From Alphaproteobacteria bacterium (GTDB lineage Bacteria > Pseudomonadota > Alphaproteobacteria > Sphingomonadales > JAKSBY01), in the NCBI GenBank assembly GCA_021774625.1, contig JAJFIV010000008.1:296558-360557 (forward strand): a stretch of 64,000 bases of DNA, read 5' to 3'. Under the pieces are notes generated by a model. That model was not told the DNA's origin, ran no database searches, and was given only the letters and a program-made list of their open reading frames with translations. Numbering within the stretch: the first letter of the stretch is position 1; every line of letters starts with the position of its first letter. This document shows positions 8,940-16,715 of this stretch, one piece after another. The position numbers and the translations under genes are program-made.

Positions 8940-9341
8940 TTAATTGACTTTGGTTGCGCCCATTTCTTCGGCGAGAAGTTTCATTATTTTGTAAAGCCGC
9001 TTGCGCATGGCGGGATCGTTAATGCCATAAAAAACCCGGATCCATTCAAGCATTTCCCGGTCACCCGGGGTTTCATCCGGTCCTTTACGGCCCTTGCCGC
9101 CTTTCCATTCCATTCCTTCATAATCTTCAAAGAAAAATGCAACGGGAACATCAAGAATTGTGCTCAGCCGGTAAAGCCGGCCGGAACCAATACGATTGAC
9201 GCCCCGCTCATACTTTTGAATCTGCTGGAACGTGATACCAAGCGCTTTACCCAAATTTTGCTGGGTCATACCCAGCATCGTTCGGCGCATACGAACTCTC
9301 TGCCCGACATGGACGTCCATGGGGTCAGCTTTTGAAGTCAT
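8940..9341 (-). CDS. XRE-family transcriptional regulator
   Basis: A 133-residue protein with one Cro/C1-type helix-turn-helix at about residues 10-65 (GQRVRMRRTMLGMTQQNLGK and FQQIQKYERGVNRI). Its C-terminal helical part ends in RLYKIMKLLAEEMGA. This short single-domain form is common in alphaproteobacteria, often as a pleiotropic or stress regulator. Its targets are unknown. It is convergent with the helicase, and an AT-rich stretch (9360-9480) upstream probably holds its promoter. The rest of 9342-9607 shows nothing I can name. Confidence 0.88.
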   Translation of the reverse strand: MTSKADPMDVHVGQRVRMRRTMLGMTQQNLGKALGITFQQIQKYERGVNRIGSGRLYRLSTILDVPVAFFFEDYEGMEWKGGKGRKGPDETPGDREMLEWIRVFYGINDPAMRKRLYKIMKLLAEEMGATKVN

Positions 9342-9607
9342 TTTAGGCTCCCTTTTTACTCATGTACAAATATTTAAAACAACCTCTCGGACATATCCAT
9401 AATAAAATGCTTTTCGCAGAAGTCGAGAAAGTTTTGAGTATTTTTTTCAAATAAAAAAATTAAAATTCTATTTTAGCGGCAAGTAACGGCACCCACCGCT
9501 GGAAAACCATAATGTTAAGGGAGCCTGCAGATTATGGACTTATCCGGATGCGGCGGGCGACGCTGCCTGATTTGGTTTTTTAAGCCTTTGATTTATTTCT
9601 ATAATAT

Positions 9608-11005
9608 TTAGGCAGCCAGGCGTTGCGTAGTCTTTCTTTGCCGCCTCCTTGCCCGCACTATCACCGGCCCTCCCGGCCTTAACGTGGTCATCGGCACGGG
9701 TTCCAGGATCTGACCGGGAACAAGTTCCAGTGCGAACTCTTTGGCGAGAATTGCCAGGGTTAATGTTCCTTCCATTTCGGCGAATCGGTTGCCGAGGCAT
9801 ACATGGGGGCCGCCGCCAAAAGGAAAAAAGGCGTATTTCAGACGTTCCTCATCGCGCTGATCAAGGAAACGGTCCGGATCAAACCCTTCAGGATTATCCC
9901 AGAAGCCGGGATGGCGGTGCATGACATAAGGGTTCAGCATAACGGTTCCGCCCTTGGGGATAACAAAGCCGTTGAGATTGTCTTCTTCCACGGCGGCCCG
10001 GGTCATTGTCCAGGCCGGGGGATAGAGCCGGAGAATTTCCTTAAACACCGCCCGGGTGTATGTCAGGCGGCCGATGGCGCCGATATCGACGGGGGAACCG
10101 TCCAGAACAGCCTCCGCCTCTTCGGCAACCCTGTTCGCCACCCCTGGATATTTCGACAGCATACAGGTCAGCCAGGCCAGGGAATTGGCTCCGGTCTCGT
10201 GCCCCGCAAGCAAAACGGAGATCACCTGATCGCGCAAAGATTTCCGGGAATTATCATCAAAGCCGGCGGCCTCTTCCATCAAAATCAGCATCCCGAGCAG
10301 GTCATCCCCCCTGTCCCGGGCGTCAAGCCGCTCATTGATCAGCCGATAGACAATGGCGTCCAGAGCCCCGACATGCGCCCTGAAGGCCCTGTTCTTTTTT
10401 GTCGGCAGCCAGTCAAGCACGGGGAAGAAAGTCCACATGCGCCGTTCCACCTCGCGCAGCAGCGCAGTGAGCGAACGATAGACCGTCTTGGCGTCGTCGT
10501 CTGTCAGATCATTGGAGAAAAAGGAGCGCATGACGACATCAAGGGTCAGATGGGCTGCCTCATATGACATATCAAACGCTTCGTCCCGGCCGTGATACTC
10601 ACGGATCCGCCCAACCAGAGCCTGGGTGGAATTCACCATATGGGCAACCATTTTCTTCAGGTTTGGACCGCTTACGGAGGGCTGCGCGGCCTGGCGCTGT
10701 TTCTGCCAGCCTTTGCCTTCAAGGGTAAACAGACCCTCGCCTAAAATAGGGGAGAGATGGCCATAATATTTACTGCGGACATAATTGTCGCGGTTATCCT
10801 GAAAAATGCGGCGAATAAGGTCCGGGTGATTGATCATATAAACCATATCCCGGCCCAGTTTCAGGGGCACCACATGGCCATAATCCCGCGACGCGCCGGT
10901 CAAAAAACCAAGCGGGTCGCGCCAAATCAGCGGCAATACACCCAGAACGGGAACACCCTTGGGCCCCAATCCAGGTTTCTTGAGTTGAGGCGATGCATTA
11001 GTCAT
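9608..11005 (-). CDS. cytochrome P450 in the luxI transcript
   Basis: A 465-residue soluble P450 monooxygenase. The I-helix oxygen-binding motif is LLAGHETG near residue 268, the K-helix ExxR is KEILRLYPP near 318, and the heme loop is FPFGGGPHVCLGNR with the ligand Cys near 403. No membrane anchor is present, and no reductase domain is fused, so it needs separate redox partners; a 2Fe-2S ferredoxin is encoded 2.3 kb upstream on the same strand. Its start overlaps the preceding small gene by 8 bp, and that gene overlaps luxI, so all three are probably co-translated under quorum-sensing control. Substrate is unknown. An acyl chain, possibly of the signal itself, is a reasonable guess because related P450s hydroxylate fatty acids. 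Confidence 0.9.
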   Translation of the reverse strand: MTNASPQLKKPGLGPKGVPVLGVLPLIWRDPLGFLTGASRDYGHVVPLKLGRDMVYMINHPDLIRRIFQDNRDNYVRSKYYGHLSPILGEGLFTLEGKGWQKQRQAAQPSVSGPNLKKMVAHMVNSTQALVGRIREYHGRDEAFDMSYEAAHLTLDVVMRSFFSNDLTDDDAKTVYRSLTALLREVERRMWTFFPVLDWLPTKKNRAFRAHVGALDAIVYRLINERLDARDRGDDLLGMLILMEEAAGFDDNSRKSLRDQVISVLLAGHETGANSLAWLTCMLSKYPGVANRVAEEAEAVLDGSPVDIGAIGRLTYTRAVFKEILRLYPPAWTMTRAAVEEDNLNGFVIPKGGTVMLNPYVMHRHPGFWDNPEGFDPDRFLDQRDEERLKYAFFPFGGGPHVCLGNRFAEMEGTLTLAILAKEFALELVPGQILEPVPMTTLRPGGPVIVRARRRQRKTTQRLAA

Positions 11006-11309
11006 CTTCAGTCTCCAATCCGAGCATGTTCTCGATCTGAGCCAGGCTCACCCGGCTAAAAGAATCCGCATCCAAAAACACGGTTTCTGATCCTGCTCTC
11101 TGGGGTGACAGGCCGGTCCAGCCGTCTTTACAGGGCCTGCCGAGATATTCATTGATGGCCAGCGACGCAGAATTCAGCAGGTCCGCCACAAACGACATTT
11201 CGAGCTTCCGCGATTCTTTCGCCAGATATTCAATGGCAATTTTTATCTCGACAGGTCCCGGCAAATCAGCAAGGGCCAAATCTTCATTGTCGCCGATATA
11301 TGTTTTCAT
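10998..11309 (-). CDS. small unknown protein between luxI and P450
   Basis: A 103-residue acidic protein with no signal peptide or membrane segment. Residues 18-55 look helical (GPVEIKIAIEYLAKESRKLE and FVADLLNSASLAINEYL), and the C-terminal part is polar, ending LETEDD. Its ATG overlaps the luxI stop (TAATG) and its stop overlaps the P450 start, so it is tightly coupled to both. I do not recognise the family. Small genes downstream of luxI are known in some alphaproteobacteria, such as ginA beside ginI in Gluconacetobacter, but I cannot tell whether this one is related. Confidence 0.75.
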   Translation of the reverse strand: MKTYIGDNEDLALADLPGPVEIKIAIEYLAKESRKLEMSFVADLLNSASLAINEYLGRPCKDGWTGLSPQRAGSETVFLDADSFSRVSLAQIENMLGLETEDD

Positions 11310-11956
11310 TATGCTGCTATCCTTCTCGGCTCGGCATAGGTTTCCGCGATCACCGGGGCATATATTCCTGAATTTTCACGAATAACAGCCAGCATCCGCT
11401 CCGAAATTTCAAAGGTCGCGACCTGAGCGATGCTATGCGGCAGTCTTTTCGGCTTGCTTGACCAGACCGGACTTGCGCCGACACGCCGTAAAAGCCGGCC
11501 GACACGGACGTCGTAAACCGTGATCACTTCCCTGATGCCGTTCGGGATACAATATTCGCCGAGCGCGCAAAGGAGCTCGGCCGTAATCCTGCCAAATGCT
11601 TTCAGGCCGCATTCCGTCTCGCAGTCGGCATCCACGGCAAACCGGCTTGCCTCCCACATCCGGCTTTTTTCGGGGACGGGCGCGCCGCCCATCAGATCAG
11701 AAAACACATCCCGCAGCATGTTGGGCCCCTGGGTCGGCAGAAGCCGCCAAGTGGCGTTGACTGCGCCCGTTTCATCACTGGATACAAAATAAATCGGATT
11801 GAGCGAGGGATCGTCAAACTCGTCAATTTCCAGACCATTTTGAACTTTTACCTGCCAATTCTGTCTTTCCTTAAAAACCCGATACCGCAGGGCATGGACT
11901 TCCGTGCGGACACGCGGATTTGCCGCAAGTGAAACACTGTCATAAATGTGTATCAT
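11309..11956 (-). CDS. acyl-homoserine-lactone synthase, LuxI family
   Basis: A 215-residue autoinducer synthase that joins an acyl chain from acyl-ACP to S-adenosylmethionine. The invariant LuxI residues are present with nearly canonical numbering: R24, F28 and W34 in RYRVFKERQNW, D45 and D48 in EIDEFD, an Arg in TWRLLPT, and Glu and Arg in EASRF. I take the ATG at 11954-11956; a TTG one codon earlier is possible. The ribosome binding site AAGGA lies in the 3' arm of a perfect hairpin at 11961-11987. The gene heads a luxI/small protein/P450 transcript and lies downstream of luxR on the same strand. Confidence 0.93.
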   Translation of the reverse strand: MIHIYDSVSLAANPRVRTEVHALRYRVFKERQNWQVKVQNGLEIDEFDDPSLNPIYFVSSDETGAVNATWRLLPTQGPNMLRDVFSDLMGGAPVPEKSRMWEASRFAVDADCETECGLKAFGRITAELLCALGEYCIPNGIREVITVYDVRVGRLLRRVGASPVWSSKPKRLPHSIAQVATFEISERMLAVIRENSGIYAPVIAETYAEPRRIAA

Positions 11957-11960
11957 CAAT

Positions 11961-11987
11961 CCTTACTCCATTGTTGAAGGAGTAAGG
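11961..11987 (-). promoter_or_regulatory. hairpin sequestering the luxI ribosome binding site
   Basis: In the luxI mRNA leader, CCTTACTCC (11987 down to 11979) pairs perfectly with GGAGTAAGG (11969 down to 11961) around a 9-nt loop. The second arm contains the Shine-Dalgarno sequence and stops 4 nt before the ATG. The folded form should hide the ribosome binding site, giving a possible translational switch on signal synthesis. The pairing is seen directly; the regulatory role is inferred. Confidence 0.65.
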
Positions 11988-12006
11988 AGGGCGTATATGC
12001 CTCTCG

Positions 12007-12038
12007 AAAAACACCTACCCGGCCGGGTAGGTGTTTTT
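12007..12038. terminator. bidirectional terminator-like palindrome after luxR
   Basis: The lux-box-like core extends into a perfect 32-bp palindrome with five A on one side and five T on the other, the form of a rho-independent terminator in both directions. It begins 30 bp after the luxR stop, so on the luxR transcript it can act as terminator while the DNA can act as operator for luxI. Confidence 0.65.
12013..12032 (-). promoter_or_regulatory. lux-box-like 20-bp palindrome upstream of luxI
   Basis: ACCTACCCGGCCGGGTAGGT is a perfect 20-bp palindrome with the ACCT...AGGT ends and length of classical LuxR-binding lux boxes. On the minus strand a -10-like TATACG (997 down to 992, that is 11997-11992) follows 15 bp after it, so the box would overlap the -35 position as in LuxR-activated promoters. 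Transcription would start near 11985, exactly where the leader hairpin begins. The LuxR encoded just upstream is the expected regulator. Confidence 0.6.
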
Positions 12039-12067
12039 ATAAGTTAAAATGCAATAGGTGCTGGGCG

Positions 12068-12817
12068 CTACGGACGGATCAGATGCATGGTGATTGCCTT
12101 GGTCACCGCGTAAACACGGGAGCTGGCCCCTAATTTCCGGCAGGCATTCCGGATGTGAAACTTTACACCGTCTTCGGATATTCCGAGGATAACGGAAATG
12201 TCCCAGCTGGATTTGCCGCGCGCCACCCAGGTCAGAATATCCGCTTCGCGCTCCGTCAGGGCGGGGCTGGGTTCGCCTTTACTGGAAAAAAACTTATCCC
12301 ACAGGACATTATGATAAAAATTACCCAGCAGAATGAGGTCGGCGGCTCCCACCTTGCGGATTTCATTCATTTCGGACGTCAGGCCGTCAAAAGAAAAAGT
12401 CAGACAGGAAAATTCACCATTCGGCCCATTGATAGGCACCGAAACGCCGCGCTCGATACCGGCATCCGAGCCTTCGCCGCATATGCGTTTCTGTTTTTTC
12501 GACAACTGGTTATAGGAGGTGGTTTCATCCCAGGAAAACGGCATGCGCCGCGTTCTTGCCTTCACCAAAACCGGGTCGCAGAAAATGTAGTTTTTTTCAA
12601 CATAGCGCTGGAGCCAGTAATCCGGATAATTGGTCGCATAATAGGACCGCATATCGGGAAAAGGCGGATAAAAGGAAAGATAGCTGTATCCGCCAAAACC
12701 CAGCGAACTGCAGAAATCGGCTAATTTACCTTCCAACGCGCTGGCAGAATCGCATGCCAGCATCTCATCGAAGGTTCCTGATGCAATGTCCATACAGCCC
12801 ACACATCCAAAGCACAT
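12068..12817 (-). CDS. LuxR-family quorum-sensing regulator
   Basis: A 249-residue regulator with an N-terminal autoinducer-binding domain (about 15-165) and a C-terminal LuxR helix-turn-helix (about 180-240). The ligand pocket pattern W...Y...DP appears in DYWLQRYVEKNYIFCDPV, and the HTH shows LTEREADILTWVARGKSSWD. It should bind the signal made by the adjacent LuxI and act at the palindrome between the two genes. The first ATG has a GGGGGA almost touching it; the ATG at 12793 (MDIASGTFDEML) is an alternative. A cluster of Cys near the N-terminus of the longer form (CFGCVGC) is unusual and may be untranslated. Confidence 0.9.
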   Translation of the reverse strand: MCFGCVGCMDIASGTFDEMLACDSASALEGKLADFCSSLGFGGYSYLSFYPPFPDMRSYYATNYPDYWLQRYVEKNYIFCDPVLVKARTRRMPFSWDETTSYNQLSKKQKRICGEGSDAGIERGVSVPINGPNGEFSCLTFSFDGLTSEMNEIRKVGAADLILLGNFYHNVLWDKFFSSKGEPSPALTEREADILTWVARGKSSWDISVILGISEDGVKFHIRNACRKLGASSRVYAVTKAITMHLIRP

Positions 12818-12840
12818 TCCCCCGGCATATCCGGTTGCAG

Positions 12841-12868
12841 AGTATATACAACTTTAATAAAAAGCCAA
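12841..12868 (-). promoter_or_regulatory. candidate promoter of luxR
   Basis: On the minus strand TTGGCT (12868-12863), a 16-bp spacer and TATACT (12846-12841) lie about 24 bp before the longer luxR start. The -10 element is close to consensus and the region is AT-rich. Confidence 0.45.
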
Positions 12869-12902
12869 TAATTGCGTAAAAGAAACGGAAAATAAATTAA
12901 AA

Positions 12903-13277
12903 TTAGGATCCGGACTGTTTCCTTTTTGTTTTCTTCCTCTTTTTCTGTTTCGCCCGCAGGGCGGCCGCCACACCCTCCCTTGCCCATTCGATCAATAAGT
13001 CCTGATCCTCCAGGCAGCCTTCCGGCGCAGAATAATAGGACATGCTCGCCGTCTTTCCGTCCTTCATCACAAAAGTAAAAGGCGCCAGATTGTTGCGTTC
13101 AAATTCTGCCCGGTTTTCATTATCAACCTTAAAATACAGCGCCTCGTCATCAAGAATGGCGAAGAATAATTCATCGCAATAAAGCCCGGCCCCGCCGAAC
13201 ATGCGTTTTACGCGGATAACACCCAGCGGGCTGAGCTGATCGGTGATAAAATCGAGGAATTCCCTGCTGACCGCCAT
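12903..13277 (-). CDS. TfoX/Sxy N-terminal domain protein
   Basis: A 124-residue protein consisting of a TfoX N-terminal domain (about residues 1-100; RVKRMFGGAGLYCDELFFAI and LYFKVDNENRAEFE) plus a Lys/Arg-rich tail. Full TfoX regulates competence in gammaproteobacteria; the isolated N-terminal domain is widespread in alphaproteobacteria with no settled role. It starts 2 bp after the ferredoxin stop, so it is the last gene of the desulfurase-ferredoxin run. Confidence 0.85.
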   Translation of the reverse strand: MAVSREFLDFITDQLSPLGVIRVKRMFGGAGLYCDELFFAILDDEALYFKVDNENRAEFERNNLAPFTFVMKDGKTASMSYYSAPEGCLEDQDLLIEWAREGVAAALRAKQKKRKKTKRKQSGS

Positions 13278-13278
13278 A

Positions 13279-13614
13279 TCAGCGCTCCTGCCTGTTTTTT
13301 GTCTCTGGCGGCAGCCTCAATGTAAGACCGTCCAATGCGTCGGTTACGACGATCTGACAGCCGAGGCGGGACGTTTTTGCAACCCCGAATGTCAGGTCCA
13401 GCATATCATCCTCCTCTTCCAGCGGCTTTGGAATTTTATCGAAATAACGCCGGTCCACCAGAACATGACACGTGGAGCAGGCCATTGCGCCGCCACACGC
13501 CCCTTCTATATCAAGGCCGTATTTATGGGCAATTTCCAGCACCGTCAGGCCGGGCGGGACATTGAATTCCGCCTGTTCCGACCCGTCGGCACTGATGAAT
13601 ATGATCCTTGGCAT
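13279..13614 (-). CDS. 2Fe-2S ferredoxin of the adrenodoxin/Isc type
   Basis: A 111-residue plant/vertebrate-type ferredoxin. The cluster ligands are C40, C46, C49 and C86 (CGGAMACSTC...GC), the spacing of adrenodoxin and bacterial Fdx. Such proteins serve iron-sulfur assembly or pass electrons to P450 enzymes. Its start coincides with the stop of the cysteine desulfurase gene, favouring a cluster-assembly role, but the P450 nearby makes it a candidate redox partner too. A ferredoxin reductase is not in the window. Confidence 0.92.
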   Translation of the reverse strand: MPRIIFISADGSEQAEFNVPPGLTVLEIAHKYGLDIEGACGGAMACSTCHVLVDRRYFDKIPKPLEEEDDMLDLTFGVAKTSRLGCQIVVTDALDGLTLRLPPETKNRQER

Positions 13615-14777
13615 CAGGACCCCGTCGCCGGGTTATTTTTGCGGACGGCTTCTATGATCCGCCCGGCGGCAAACTCAAGTTCTTCCAAAGTGGTGAAGCG
13701 GCCGAACCCGATACGCAGCGAAGAGCTTGCCGCTGCTTCATCCAGTCCGAGAGCCTGTAGAACATAGGAAGGCCCTTCCATCGCGGACGCGCAGGCTGCG
13801 CCGGACGACATGGCGATATCCCTGAGGTCGGCCAGCAGCCGGTCGCCGTCAGCACCCGGAAAGGTCAGATTGAGATTGCCGGGATAGCGCGCCCTCTCAC
13901 TGCCATTGATGACGAGATCCGGAAGGCCTTCGCGCAGGCGCGAGAGAAAATGCGCTGCATTCCGCCCGGTTTCGGCAAGTTCCCGTTCCCGGCGCTCCGC
14001 GGCAATCACCGACGCCGCCCCCAGCCCGGCGCAGAGCGCCGGTGAAAGCGTCCCGGAACGAATGCCCGCCTCCTGACCGCCGCCATCCATCTGCGGCACA
14101 ATCCGGCTTGCTTTCAGGTTCCGGACATACAGCGCGCCAATGCCCTTGGGGCCATATATTTTATGGCCGGATATACTCATCAAAGCCGCATTGATGTCAT
14201 CCGCTGACAGTGGAATTTTGCCGAATGCCTGGGCGGCGTCCGTATGGAACGGCACCCCTTTTTCGCGGCAGAGCTCACCGATCTCCGCCAGCGGCTGAAT
14301 GACGCCGATTTCATTATTGACCGCCATGACCGAAACCAGGGCCGTGCGGCCGGTCATGGCTTCGGCCAGCTGATTCATATCAAGAAGGCCATCACTGCCG
14401 ACCGGCAGATACGTGATATCCGCTCCCGAACGCCCTGCCGCCGCTGCTGATTCCAGCACGCATTTATGCTCGGTCGCCACCGTGATCAGATGGTTCTTGT
14501 GCGGCAGGGATGCCGCCAGTGTGCCCTTGATCGCAAGATTGTTGGATTCCGTTGCGCCGGATGTGAAAATCATATCGACCGGATCAGCCCCGATGACAGC
14601 GGCCACCTGTTCCCGCGCAAGATCAACGGCCGCCTCCGTTTCCCATCCGAAGCGGTGCGTGACGGAATGCGGGTTGCCGAATCTGCCCTGAAGATAAGGC
14701 AGCATGGCATCGAGCACAGCCGGATCCAGAGGGGTTGTTGCCTGATAATCCAGATAGATGGAAGGCGTTACTGCCAT
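13614..14777 (-). CDS. cysteine desulfurase, NifS/IscS class
   Basis: A 387-residue PLP enzyme that removes sulfur from cysteine for iron-sulfur clusters or thio-modification. The N-terminus IYLDYQATTPLDP, the PLP-binding Lys in SISGHKIYGPKGIG, and the active-site Cys loop in SSGAACASAMEGPS are all present. It is followed without a gap by the ferredoxin gene and preceded by a second desulfurase gene 4 bp away. An IscU/SufU scaffold gene is not seen in the window. Confidence 0.92.
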   Translation of the reverse strand: MAVTPSIYLDYQATTPLDPAVLDAMLPYLQGRFGNPHSVTHRFGWETEAAVDLAREQVAAVIGADPVDMIFTSGATESNNLAIKGTLAASLPHKNHLITVATEHKCVLESAAAAGRSGADITYLPVGSDGLLDMNQLAEAMTGRTALVSVMAVNNEIGVIQPLAEIGELCREKGVPFHTDAAQAFGKIPLSADDINAALMSISGHKIYGPKGIGALYVRNLKASRIVPQMDGGGQEAGIRSGTLSPALCAGLGAASVIAAERRERELAETGRNAAHFLSRLREGLPDLVINGSERARYPGNLNLTFPGADGDRLLADLRDIAMSSGAACASAMEGPSYVLQALGLDEAAASSSLRIGFGRFTTLEELEFAAGRIIEAVRKNNPATGS

Positions 14778-14781
14778 ATTT

Positions 14782-15924
14782 TTACTCCACCGCGCGCTGT
14801 GTGCTGCGGGTCCTGCTGCGCTGATAATGTTCCCGCCAGGCTTTTACCAGCAGATCGATATCCTCGGCGACCGTCTGCCAGCCAAGGCTGACCCGAATGG
14901 CGGAGCCTGACAAACTCTTCCCATCCGCCGCCATGGCGGCAATCACATGCGATGGCGTCACCTTGCCGGAAGAGCAGGCGGACCCGGAGCTGACACAAAT
15001 GCCGGCAATATCCATCGCCATGACCTGGGTTTCGCCGGCAAGACCCGGGACCGCGAAACAGGAAGTATTGGCCAGCCGTGCGACCCCGGCGCCAAAAAAC
15101 TGCGCTTCCGGGGCGATCACGGCAATTTCATTTTCCAGCCGGTCCCTGAATGCCGCCAGTTTTGCATAGCCGGACAGGTCCGCAACGGCGATCTCCACCG
15201 CCGCGCCAAACCCGGCAATGCCGGCGAGATTTTCGGTGCCCGAACGGCGGCCCAGTTCCTGGCCGCCGCCGACAATCAACGCGGAACCGGGAACGGATTC
15301 CCGGATCACCAGCGCGCCGACACCATGCGGCCCGCCAAGCTTGTGGGCGGAAATGCTCATAAAATCCGCACCGAGCGTCCGAAAGTCCACCGCTATCTTA
15401 CCAAAAGCCTGGACTGCATCGCAGTGCAGAAGGCCGCCTTTTTCATGCACCAGCGAGGCAATAGCCGCTATCGGCTGAATGACGCCGGTTTCATTGTTGG
15501 CCAGCATGATCGAAACCAGCACCGGCATCTCACTCTCGCCCAGCATCTTTTCAAGCGCCGCCATGTCAACAAGACCATGACGATCCACCGGGACAATCGA
15601 AACCGGCAATCCGCTCACCGCCGCCGCCGCACGGACGCTGTCATGCTCGATCGCCGAAAGGATCAGCGATTTGGCGCGGTTGTTCCTGAGCGCCGTATTG
15701 TTGGATTCCGTCCCGCCGCTGGTGAAGATGATTTCCTGCGGCTTGCAGTTAAGCGCGGTTGCGATTTTGGCCCGCGCCCGCTCGACGGTTTGCCGCGCCT
15801 GCCGCCCTCTGGCATGAACCGAAGAGGGATTGCCGCCGGTTGCAAGCATCGCGGTCATCATCTCGACCACCTGGGGTCTCGGCAATCCGGTCGCGTTATA
15901 GTCAAGGTAAATTTGTCGCTGCAT
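14782..15924 (-). CDS. second cysteine desulfurase, NifS class
   Basis: A 380-residue class V aminotransferase-fold enzyme starting at MQRQIYLDYNATG (ATG at 15922-15924); the frame opens earlier but that extension is not like the family. The PLP Lys lies in SISAHKLGGPHGVG, and the catalytic Cys in SSGSACSSGKVTPS. It is a diverged paralogue of the next gene. A pair of tandem desulfurases before a ferredoxin occurs in several alphaproteobacteria. It is divergent from an alpha/beta hydrolase gene. Confidence 0.9.
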   Translation of the reverse strand: MQRQIYLDYNATGLPRPQVVEMMTAMLATGGNPSSVHARGRQARQTVERARAKIATALNCKPQEIIFTSGGTESNNTALRNNRAKSLILSAIEHDSVRAAAAVSGLPVSIVPVDRHGLVDMAALEKMLGESEMPVLVSIMLANNETGVIQPIAAIASLVHEKGGLLHCDAVQAFGKIAVDFRTLGADFMSISAHKLGGPHGVGALVIRESVPGSALIVGGGQELGRRSGTENLAGIAGFGAAVEIAVADLSGYAKLAAFRDRLENEIAVIAPEAQFFGAGVARLANTSCFAVPGLAGETQVMAMDIAGICVSSGSACSSGKVTPSHVIAAMAADGKSLSGSAIRVSLGWQTVAEDIDLLVKAWREHYQRSRTRSTQRAVE

Positions 15925-16076
15925 GGCAAAGACATAAGCCGTTGGCCGCCGGCATTCAATTTTTTTGATGCTCCGCACTACTTCAAGTAAAGACAATCCT
16001 TGCACGGCGGGGGACAAAATCTATATAAGAGCGGTTCCGCAAATGCGCTAGGCGCACCAGTAAAAAGTACCTATCT

Positions 16077-16715
16077 ATGCCCGAAGTCATTTTTAACGGA
16101 CCGGAAGGCCGGCTTGAAGGCCGCTACCAGCCCGGCAAAACGCCCACTGCGCCGATGGCGCTGATTCTTCATCCCCACCCGCAATTTGGCGGGACAATGA
16201 ATAATAAGGTCGTTTACTATCTCTATCAGTCCTTTGCTAAACGCGGCTTTGCGACGTTGCGTTTCAATTTCAGAGGCGTCGGCCGCAGTCAGGGCGAATT
16301 TGACAATGGCCTCGGGGAGCTGTCCGATGCCGCGACGGCGCTGGACTGGATGCAGTCCTTCAACCCCAATGCCAGCGGCTGCTGGATTGCCGGATTTTCC
16401 TTCGGCGCATGGATTTCCATGCAGCTTTTGATGCGCCGCCCGGAAATTCAGGGTTTTATCTCCGTGGCCCCGCCCGCCAATCTTTATGATTTCAGTTTTC
16501 TTGCGCCCTGCCCGTCCTCCGGGCTTATTTTGCAGGGGTCCATCGACGATATCGTGCCGCCCTCCGCATCGCTGAAACTGGCCGAAAAACTGAAAACCCA
16601 GAAAGCGATCACCATCGACTATGAAATTGTCGAGGGCGGCAATCATTTCTTCGAGGGTCTGCTTGACGAGATGAATGCCGAAGTGGACCGCTATCTCGAT
16701 AAACGGCTGGGATAA
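16077..16715 (+). CDS. alpha/beta hydrolase, small cytoplasmic type
   Basis: A 212-residue hydrolase of the family that pairs a HPHPQFGGTMNNKVV loop with the nucleophile elbow GFSFGAW near residue 106 and a late GGNHFFEG histidine. The acid is probably in GSIDDIVPP. Members are often described as serine aminopeptidase-like or dienelactone-hydrolase-like, and substrates are unknown. It is commonly found beside cysteine desulfurase genes in alphaproteobacteria. Its end overlaps the convergent anmK by 25 bp. Confidence 0.87.
   Translation: MPEVIFNGPEGRLEGRYQPGKTPTAPMALILHPHPQFGGTMNNKVVYYLYQSFAKRGFATLRFNFRGVGRSQGEFDNGLGELSDAATALDWMQSFNPNASGCWIAGFSFGAWISMQLLMRRPEIQGFISVAPPANLYDFSFLAPCPSSGLILQGSIDDIVPPSASLKLAEKLKTQKAITIDYEIVEGGNHFFEGLLDEMNAEVDRYLDKRLG

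Noticed and set aside
12007..12038. A CRISPR or IS end at the luxI/luxR palindrome
   Set aside because: There is only one copy, with no repeats or spacers, and it fits better as terminator and LuxR operator.
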